A program made the position numbers and the translations under genes. From Lineus longissimus (Eukaryota > Nemertea > Pilidiophora > Heteronemertea > Lineidae): a stretch of DNA of 64,000 nucleotides. Positions 55,036-64,000 of the stretch are shown piece by piece (positions within the stretch are counted from its first letter, which is position 1; every line of letters starts with the position of its first letter). Under the pieces are notes generated by a model. That model saw only the letters and a program-made list of their open reading frames with translations, searched no databases and was not told the DNA's origin. The DNA is taken from contig NC_088319.1 of assembly GCF_910592395.1 (NCBI RefSeq), positions 2,170,001 to 2,234,000 of the forward strand, read 5' to 3'.

Positions 55036-57840
55036 ATGTACACAAGTTTTAATAGAGGACTCTGGCCATAAAGGAATCCTATAGAATATGAATATTCTAT
55101 GTTAATTTTACTGCATGTATATCGGCCATTTGCTTTTATAGATTTTAACGGCATTTTTTCCCTGTGCTTGGGAGTAGGGCCCGGGGCGGCAGGGGCGGCG
55201 GCACGGGGGCAGCGGCGCAAACTCACCCCAGTGCCCAAAATAAAAAAATTTCAGACACTGGAATTGATCGATTCCCGCCATCTTGGATGTCAGATTCCTG
55301 CGATTCAGGGATTTGACAATCCTACGTCACAAATTGTGTCGCCAGTTCAGACTGTAAGTCTCATTCAGGCCGAATAAGTGCCACTTTCTCTCATAAAACG
55401 TTTTCTTTTATTAATAAATAACAAAATACGATCTTTATGAATAAAATTTGACACTGACTAGTCGATTTTAAGATGATTGTACGGGGAACTACGAACGCAG
55501 CGTAGGGCATCGGGCTTTGTGGTGTTGCGATAGCCTCACAGCAATTAGAAAGATTCTTTCCTGATCTACATCCGCGGTACTGCTTTTCAAGATGGTGGCA
55601 ACTTACTAGTTCTAAAGGCGTTGTAAGGAACGAAATCAGCGCCTCTAGTGTCAAGATTGGCGTCGGCGGAGATTCCACTTCCTATGGCATTGCGGCAGCA
55701 GGACGACACACTAAAGGGCTCAAAATACTGATTTACTATTAATAATAATATCAGCAGTTTTTTCGTCTTATCATGTAAAATCTTAACATAGTATACGATT
55801 ACGATACAATACCTGCAGTTTATTAGAAGGAGTATAGAAGTCCAATACGTATAGCCCATCAGCCCATATATCATTGTGAATCTCTTCTTAAAGTCCAATA
55901 TTACATAGATTTACTTGGTTCTCCCGAAGTTACATATAAAAATTGGCACAACTTCATTATGCAACCACTTCATGGTCATGATGGGGCACTTAGATCAACT
56001 GAGCCGAGTTTATTAAAAAAGAATGTCTCATTAGACAGACGAAACAGATTTGCATGTATTGAGAGATGATTACTTCCTCTGATAAACTACTGACAAAACT
56101 TACAGTTTTTCCCAACAATAATTCATAAGAAATACAAATTTATTGCTGAAAATAATAACTTCATCACAAACACGGGTCATCGATATTCTGGGAAATCATC
56201 CTAAAAATCTCACGGGCTTTCACTACAGGAACAAGTTAATGGATGTCCATTTTGGCGGAAATCCATTCATTGGTAGTCCAATTCAGCTCTCCATTCGGCT
56301 CAAATCGCCACCGACCAATTCGCTCTGAAGCTTAACCTACCGAACTCGTTACAACATTACGGTTGATTAACGAGAAAAATTATCCAGATGTCAGAAAACG
56401 TATGGCGACTCTTTAAAAGTATACAATTTTAATTGGTTTTTCTACAGGAGTTACAAATTCTTCGACCTTATTAATTCTTAATATTGCACATTCCAATCTA
56501 TATTTACATGACTTTTTTGTATATTGTTTTGATAATAATACAAAATACAACACAATATCAACAGTTTATAACTAATTCGTAAAGCAAAACAGTGCATAAG
56601 CGTTTAAATAGTGGTCACCAATTGATACATTGTGCAATGAACCTTGTATCTTTTTATATACAATGGAATAGCATTAGAGGAATGCAATATGTAGGCTCTA
56701 TATTCATGATTTTATCGCCTATAGTTCCACAACATCGATGAGAAATATTGCGGTTTCCATTGCCATGGGATAGAGAGAAATACACTAAAAACATCATAGA
56801 CCAACCGACCGATACAAAACACCCAGATAATCTAAACAATATACCAACGAATAGTATAAAAAAGATAGAAATGTACTACTATGTGAGGAAACTGCTTTTA
56901 CATTCTGCTCTCAGCCCTTCTTTGCACGTTAAGACACGGAAGTTTCTTCCATTTCACATGAACTGCCTACAACTACAATCATTGGTTTTCGTTTCATACC
57001 CTTAGATTCCCTGCACTCCAAATGGCACCCCTGGCTGGAATAAAATGTATTTTGATCGACCATCTATTCCTGCTTTGTATTGACTATTCCATCAAACATG
57101 TCAAAACCGAAACACGCTTGAAGCGACTTATATTTTCTACTTTATTTCGTCCTTTGAAGCACGTGGTTTATATTTTCATGTCTGAAAGCTTAATAAGATA
57201 GGAAACTTGCCTCTGTCAATTCCGAATCTATTCCAATCAACCGCTCTGATGTTTCTATCATCGAAACAACTTTATCTAAATATAGACATTAGACTGCTCA
57301 GTTAAAATGTAAAATTTGAAACCAAAAAAGAATATGTAATTTGACGTGAAATTCGATAATTCTCTTTAATATCATGCCCAGCTTAAATTTCTTTGAGGCC
57401 ACTTAGAAACAACAGAGCTTCCGTGAATGGCGAATACAACTAAAGTGACTACAGATGCGGTGCTGATGTGAACAGGCAAAGGTTTTTCGTTTCACACTCT
57501 ATGATAGGGTTGAATCATAAAGATTCTTTGTTGGGCGATCAATGATTATCATAGTAGAAAAGATGCGAGTATGAGATAAGGTACCATACTGAGGCGTACA
57601 CTGGGAGGCGCGTTACGAACCACCCTAAGCTTAGTTGATAATGCAGGGTAAAAGAATGCGGCCGCCTTCTACAGCAGAAGACACTAGCAGTTTTATGCCT
57701 CTTACGATTGGCTGAGATCTGTTCTTCATTGAGATGACTCCTGTCATCTCTATCACAGATTACTTCTCTCTGCTAAACTGGCTAATCTCCCAAAAAGACT
57801 TCCTTTACACCAGTGACGTAATCTTACCCTACATTCCTTG
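55036..57840. other. Intergenic stretch without recognisable gene
   Basis: Mostly AT-rich with a GC-rich patch at 55170-55220. Short frames on both strands lack splice signals and family resemblance. Confidence 0.45.
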
Positions 57841-58480
57841 AGACACAAACCGCCCAGTACGATTTCTTTCCTTGACACCAATCATGTGATTGCAGACACT
57901 TCCCTTGACACCAATCACATAACGGCAGTCTACTTTCCTTGACACCAATCACATAACAAGCAGGCTACTTCCCTTGACACCAATCATGTGATTGCAGACA
58001 CTTCCCTTGACACCAATCACATAACGGCAGTCTACTTTCCTTGACACCAATTATGTGATTGCAGACACTTCCCTTGACACCAATCACATAACTGCAGTCT
58101 ACTTTCCTTGACACCAATCACATAACAAGCAGGCTACTTCCCTTGACACCAATCATGTGATTGCAGACACTTCCCTTGACACCAATCACATAACTGCAGT
58201 CTACTTTCCTTGACACCAATCATGTGATTGCAGACACTTCCCTTGACACCAATCACATAACAGCAGGCTACTTCCCTTGACACCAATCACATAACAGCAG
58301 GCTACTTCCCTTGACACCAATCACATAACGGCAGTCTACTTCCCTTGACACCAATCACATAACTGCAGTCTACTTTCCTTGACACCAATCACATAACAGC
58401 AGGCTACTTCCCTTGACACCAATCACATAACAGTAGGCTACTTTCCTTGACACCAAAAATGTGGTTTCAGATTATTATTC
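57841..58480. repeat. Minisatellite, about 35-bp unit, with three alternating subtypes
   Basis: Units start CTTGACACCAATCA. Subtype A continues TGTGATTGCAGACACTTCC, B CATAACGGCAGTCTACTTTC, and C CATAACAAGCAGGCTACTTCC. The A, B and C units recur in changing order (A B C A B A B C A B A then C and B types), a higher-order pattern. Degenerate older copies containing CACGTGAT continue to about 58700. It lies just past the 3' end of the potassium channel coding region. Confidence 0.92.
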
Positions 58481-58778
58481 TTGACTGATCACATGAGATC
58501 AGATTACATTGCAAAACACCAACCAGGACTTATTTATCTGACACTAATCGCGTGATCAGAGACTGCTGTACTTAACGCAAACCACGTGATTTCAGACTTC
58601 TAGTATTCTCCTTGACACTTATCACGTGATCACAGTCTACTATCTCTGACATCATCACGTGCTCACATTACGTTCCTGGATACCAATAACGTGATCACGC
58701 ACTGCAGGTAACGGGCCGAATAACGACTAATTATTGGAATGACCACCAGAGTATAGCATCCTTGACGCTATCACAAGT

Positions 58779-61700
58779 TCACAGGTCACTCTCCTTCAGG
58801 CCAACACGCCTCCTATCGGTGGCGAAAACAGTTTCCTCACTGACGTCTTCATGTTCCTCATTCTCGTTCTCATCATGCTGACGTAGTTCCGGTTCCGTCA
58901 ACTCAGAAGCAGATTCCATGTCCACTGAGTCGGAGCGGTCCGAATGTTTCTGTTTTGATTTCCGCCCAAGTCGCTTCATACTTTGTCTTTTCAATGTACG
59001 AAAGGCCACGCTGTTGTTCACGCTCAAAGTTTTTCGTCTACGGCGAACTTTGCAATTGGCATGAACGTTTTTCATTGCTTGATCAAAGTTGTATAATAAT
59101 GTGAATTCGTTTGATATTATAGGTACTACGAAAGATAGGATAACAAGACCGCTGACTGCCACTATTGCACCTATTGTGTACCCAAATGCCGTTTCTGGGG
59201 CCTTGTCACCATATCCTACAGTTGTCAGCGTTATAATAGCCCACCAGAATCCTGTTGCGAGGTCGGGAAACTCGTGGCGGTATTCGTTCGATTTACTCCC
59301 GGCGTCCGGGCTCATACGCTCAGCGTGGTAGATCAGGGAGCCGAAAAATAAGACAGATACGCCGAGAAAGACAATCAACATCACCATTGCGTTCATAGCA
59401 GACTTGACGGAATAGAGTAACACGCGGAATGGGCCGTAATGACGGAGAAAGTGAAAGACACGAAAGATGCGTAGAATCCGAAGGATCATGAAATTGTCTA
59501 TGATGTTTTTGTACCATAAGATGCAATGATCTGGGTACCAATGGAACACTATTTGCAGCAGACTAGGTACCAAGGCTAACTCGTCCAAGATATTCATCGG
59601 TTTGCGTAACCACCGGAGTTTACGAGGCGAGCAGGCGAACTTCGCAAAGAGCTCCGCGATGAAGAATATAGTGCAGCAGATATCCAGCCATTGGAGCCAT
59701 TCCATTCGAAATATCACCATTTTGGAGATGTCTGTTTTGGCGTGGCACGTGATGTTCACGTGACGCATATACGGCGCCATTGTTTCCATGCAGTATCCCA
59801 TGATGGAGAAGGCAACAACTGCGAATGAGATCGCTGCATATACCTGCAAGTACCAAATGTAGAAGGAATGAGTTGTTGGGCTGGTACATCGTATTTTTTA
59901 CATATTCGGCTTTGGCCCCCTGTTGGCCAAGTAGTGAATCATATCAAATTAGAGTTCGGTCTCTTCGATCACCTGACCTATTGGTACACGTGTAGGGTCT
60001 ACCAAAAATCTGATCAGTAGTCGTTGCATGGATGGTACGCGCCACACTCACACCACCTCAGGCATTTTGACCTCGGTGAACCTGAAAAATAAGCCAAATC
60101 AAGACCCCGTACGCTATGAGGTGTATCCCTACCAGGAGTGCTACCTTAAAAAAATCGCTAGAAAGGTGTGAATAATTTGCATTATATCGCACTTTTTTCA
60201 GCTTTGGTCCCCTAGTGGCCGAGTGGTTAATCAGGTCGGATCGCAATTTTGTCCCGGAGGTCATTTGACCTAGAGGTTCATGTGTATAACGTCACAGTAT
60301 TTACAAAACTTGCCAAGATAATGCACAGTCGGCGACCGACAGACTACCAACTCTCACAATGATTTTAAAAAAAGTGTTTTTCAGATTGATCTGGCGAAAG
60401 GTACTTGGCTGATCACTTATCACGAAACTGTAAGAGTGTGATCACTGGGCAGCTGGGTTTAGTAGACACCGTGAAAGCATTGGTTTGGCCTTCCAAAGGC
60501 TAATCCAGTGTGAGCAAGTCGGTAATTATGCAAAAACGGGCTGACATCAACAGGCTATGGTTCTTGACACGAGACCCCGGGTGCTCGATCCTTGTTACAA
60601 CATTTTTGTCGAAAACAGTCGTTTTATCGGTCGTGACTAAGGACTCGACCGGGATCCGATTGTTGTTTTTCAAATCAATTACATTTACATGTATTTTGTA
60701 AAAAAGGTCCTGGATGTGGTTTTTGACAGCTAACCCAGGGTGGTTGATCACTATTATACAACCGCAGTCAGAATCATCCATCCTATTAACCACGACTTAA
60801 CACCCAGAGGGGTCTAGGTCTTTCTATAAACTCCCGTAAATAGTAAAAGGAAGATGACGTCACTTGTTTATGTCTTCGACAGGAGGCACAGGGCACAAGA
60901 CTAATCAAACCTAGCAACGCAATTATCAAGCGCTGTGAATTCTCGGCCAAAACCTGTTTCTGATTGATTTCTGACCGACTCATCAGGAGGTATCCATTGT
61001 AGTCAGTGGTTGATAAACTCATCTGATAAAGATTGATATGTTTTTCTATTTTCATTACACTCGCTTGGATTTAATGAAGGAATTGTTTTGAGGGAGTGAC
61101 TAGTTTTTGTTGTCCCGTTCGAGAACTAAACCACCGAAAATGACCCACTTGTGTGTAGGACGGCATCAGTTGTTGGGCATGTGTTCGCGGTCAACAATCA
61201 GACCTTAAAGCTGACGGGTCAGATACACACTCCCGAGTTAGACCGAAGCCGAGCACTCGGTATTAAATGTTCGTGATGTGCATTTGGATCCTCGACCGAA
61301 TATACAAATTTCCCCAAGTGCACAACTTGAAAGCAAGGCATTCCTTGACGACACCGTACGCACTGTATCGGTAAGGCTTTCCGTTAAAAGTAATGCAAAG
61401 ATAAAAAATACCAAACTATTTGTATCTTTAAAAATAATCAAAGAACTCTAACTTCTTCGGTTTATCCTCAAGTTGGTCTCAAATCTGCGGAATCGGTCGG
61501 ATCGTTCGGCAATTTCCGTAGAATCTGCGGATGATGCACAACAATAGATGGAGCTATTAAGACGCGCGCGCGCATCAACTATCGTTGTAAAATACCAAAA
61601 ATTGGTTAAGGGTAGGACGGAGTTGGGGTACTCACCATTGCAGTCAATGAACAACGAGGTTTATTTAGTATCTGCCACATCCGATAGCGGGCGCCAGCGA

Positions 61701-61904
61701 ATCCAGTAATGGGCGGCAGTATTCCAAATGGGTTGGGTTTCTGCTCAAGACTTTTCCTGAGTTCATCCAAAATTTTATTATTGTCCGTATAGTGGGAAAA
61801 CTCCGTAACACAACAAGAGCCGAAGTTCCCTTCGTCGATATCCCAGTAACGAAGCTCCTTTCGAACCACGGAACCACAGATGTCCATTGGGTAATGTAGC
61901 TCTC
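58779..61904 (-). CDS. Voltage-gated potassium channel, Shaw/Kv3-like (5' part not in view)
   Basis: Two coding exons are visible: 61904-61636 and 59843-58779 (stop). The first enters with 2 nt of a split codon and codes ELHYPMDICGSVV, the end of the cytoplasmic T1 tetramerisation domain. Its zinc motif H-x5-C-x20-CC, found in Shab, Shaw and Shal channels but not Shaker, is exact. It ends CSLTAM, joining VYAAISF (S1). The last exon codes S1, S2 (WLDICCTIFFIAELFAKF), S3 (NILDELALVPSLLQIVF), S4 (ILRILRIFRVFHFLRH), S5, the pore with TTVGYGD, S6 and a basic then acidic tail, 354 residues. Shaw/Kv3 is favoured by AERMSPDAGSKSNEY before the pore. The first T1 exon (NVGG part) was not found up to 64000. 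Oddities: His replaces the usual Lys of S4, Met replaces the first S4 Arg, and S6 has VVP instead of PVP. Confidence 0.9.
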
Positions 61905-62239
61905 CTGAAGAGGAGGAGAAAAATAACGCATTAAAAATGACAAATGTTGTTGAGGTGTATTGTGTCTCTGTGCTCGTGTGATACAAGATGAAATTCATTT
62001 GAAACAAAAACATATGTTGTCTTCTGAGACTCAACACCAGGTGCCGAAATTTTCCTTCATAAATGTCTGGAGAACCAAATCCCTCACAGCTCACAAAACG
62101 AAGTTATCCGACGGGTAAGGCAGTGCTACTGAAATGTAAGGAAGTGTCGACGAATCAAAAAGTGACATAGATGAACGCTACATCTTTTAGTCGCAATCTG
62201 AATGTGTTTCGGTTGCGAGCCTCTCACTCGAAACCCGAA

Positions 62240-63505
62240 ATATTTACAAACTCACAACCAATCTGACACCGATGCAAATAGTTCCAAATCGAAGTCGTTA
62301 CTATTAGAAGGTGTGGGCCAAATCTTACACCGATGCAAATAGTTCCAAATCGAAGTCGTTACTATTAGAAGCTGTGGGCCAAATCTGACACCGATGCAAA
62401 TAGTTCCAAATCGAAGTCGTTACTATTAGAAGCTGTGGGCCAAATCTGACACCGATGCAAATAGTTCCAAATCGAAGTCGTTACTATTAGAAGGTGTGGG
62501 CCAAATCTGACACCGATGCAAATACATGTAGTTCCAAATCGAAGTCGTTACTATTAGAAGCTGCGGGCCAAATCTGACACCGATGCAAATAGTTCCAAAT
62601 CGAAGTCGTTACTATTAGAAGCTGTGGGCCAAATCTGACACCGATGCAAATACATGTAGTTCCAAATCGAAGTCGTTACTATTAGAAGCTGCGGGCCAAA
62701 TCTGACACCGATGCAAATAGTTCCAAATCGAAGTCGTTACTATTAGAAGGTGTGGACCAAATCTGACACCGATGCAAATACATGTAGTTCCAAATCGAAG
62801 TCGTTACTATTAGAAGCTGCGGGCCAAATCTGACACCGATGCAAATAGTTCCAAATCGAAGTCGTTACTATTAGAAGCTGTGGGCCAAATCTGACACCGA
62901 TGCAAATAGTTCCAAATCGAAGTCGTTACTATTAGAAGGTGTGGGCCAAATCTGACACCGATGCAAATAGTTCCAAATCGAAGTCGTTACTATTAGAAGG
63001 TGTGGGCCAAATCTGACCACCGATGCAAATAGTTCCAAATCGAAGTCGTTACTATTAGAAGCTGTGGGCCAAATCTGACACCGATGCAAATAGTTCCAAA
63101 TCGAAGTCGTTACTATTAGAAGCTGTGGGCCAAATCTGACACCGATGCAAATAGTTCCAAATCGAAGTCGTTACTATTAGTAGCTGTGGACCAAATTTGA
63201 CACCGATGCAAATAGTTCCAAATCGAAGTCGTTACTATTAGAAGCTCTGGGCCAAATCTGACACCGATGCAAATACATGTAGTTCCAAATCGAAGTCGTT
63301 ACTATTAGAAGGTGTGGGCCAAATCTGACACCGATGCAAATAGTTCCAAATCGAAGTCGTTACTATTAGAAGCTCTGGGCCAAATCTGACACCGATGCAA
63401 ATACATGTAGTTCCAAATCGAAGTCGTTACTATTAGAAGCTGTGGGCCAAATCTGACACCGATGCAAATAGTTCCAAATCGAAGTCGTTACTATTAGAAG
63501 CTGTT
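62240..63505. repeat. Minisatellite, 61-bp unit, about 20 copies, octamer in each
   Basis: Unit CGATGCAAATAGTTCCAAAT followed by CGAAGTCGTTACTATTAGAAGCTGTGGGCC and AAATCTGACAC. A variant with seven extra bases (ATGCAAATACATGTAGTTCC) occurs in five scattered units, and GAAGCTG/GAAGGTG alternate. It lies upstream of the visible potassium channel exons, probably within its intron. Confidence 0.96.
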
Positions 63506-63511
63506 GGACTC

Positions 63512-64000
63512 TGATTAAAACTAGTTTAAAATGCTTGACATGTACAAACAAATTAATCCAAAAGTGGTCGCCATTCGGAGCAAAGTGTCAAACGTGACAT
63601 CGGTATCCTATTCTCGAATCCGGCATTCAAATTAAGCCGTCTTACATACGTCTGGCTTTTGACAAGCCTGATAGATATCGGATATAACTGACATGACAAT
63701 TGCCAAAGAGGGTATCAAATCACAAATTCGCAACATCTTTGTACCGATGATAATTGCAGAGGAAGGTGTTTACGGTAAAACTTGATTATTGTCCCTGGAT
63801 TGGTTGATTTTTGCTTCCTTTGCCCGATGCAATGTCTCTATGTGCGTACACATGTTTTAAAATTCTCTGCCATGATCTGTACGGACTTTTTAAAGAAATG
63901 GATAGTGTTGTGTGCCATTCGCAGCTACCGACGAGTCATTTCAGGCATTTCACCGTAAATCTTATTTGGGGGCAAATTTAAGATCAAACCGAATTGCTTG
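63512..64000. other. Probable intron sequence to the window edge
   Basis: No exon-like frame was recognised on either strand; in particular no T1-domain NVGG or FDR motif. Confidence 0.5.

Noticed and set aside
62871-63551. Repetitive open frames across the 61-bp minisatellite
   Set aside because: The frame stays open only because the repeated unit lacks stops in that phase over a few units; it closes when seven-base insertions occur. Not a protein.

Overview
The window is nuclear DNA from an animal. The genes are split by spliceosomal GT-AG introns, most of the DNA is intronic or intergenic, and it is rich in minisatellites, MITE-like inverted-repeat elements and tRNA- or 5S-derived SINE-like repeats. 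The protein families, the compact 10-15 kb genes, the frequent 'tacatgta' and 'taggccta' words and the SINE types point to a marine invertebrate bilaterian. I cannot name the species or safely choose between a lophotrochozoan and an invertebrate deuterostome.

Layout. 1-6.4 kb: repeats only. 6.46-10.13 kb: a DNA transposon with long terminal inverted repeats and TTAA-like flanks, carrying a decayed minus-strand gene for a PIN/FEN-like nuclease plus a Tesmin/TSO1-type CXC cysteine domain. 10.7-14.7 kb: a 442-bp palindrome, TA-flanked MITEs, an isolated candidate first exon, and a 38-bp minisatellite with an AP-1 core in every unit. 14.8-25.6 kb (minus): a complete 11-exon SLC2A/GLUT-type sugar transporter (535 aa) whose introns hold a cluster of related hairpin MITEs. 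25.8-27.8 kb (plus): a complete 5-exon mitochondrial ribosomal protein bL20m gene (MRPL20, 171 aa), head-to-head with the transporter across 220 bp. 28.55-37.54 kb (minus): a complete arylsulfatase B-like gene (12 exons per isoform, 509 aa) with a pair of mutually exclusive exons. 37.9-53.2 kb (plus): a tandem segmental duplication with two intact 8-exon choline/ethanolamine-kinase-family genes, 383 aa each. 53.2-58.7 kb: intergenic repeats, including a GC-rich inverted-repeat MITE and a 35-bp higher-order minisatellite. 58.8-61.9 kb (minus): the 3' part of a Shaw/Kv3-like voltage-gated potassium channel; the first T1 exon is not visible and probably lies beyond the right edge. 62.2-63.5 kb: a 61-bp minisatellite with an octamer ATGCAAAT in each unit, inside an intron of that channel.

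The genes do not form a pathway: sugar uptake, mitochondrial translation, lysosomal or extracellular sulfate-ester hydrolysis, phospholipid-headgroup phosphorylation and neuronal excitability sit together as ordinary animal neighbours. The most distinctive themes are (a) the TTAA transposon with two shorter relatives in the duplicated kinase segment, and (b) repeated local tandem duplication exactly at exon-intron borders: a splice-donor array, an acceptor array and a duplicated exon in the sulfatase, plus a relic exon in the transporter. Exon borders were inferred by eye from splice consensus, reading phase and protein-family continuity; no alignment program was run.
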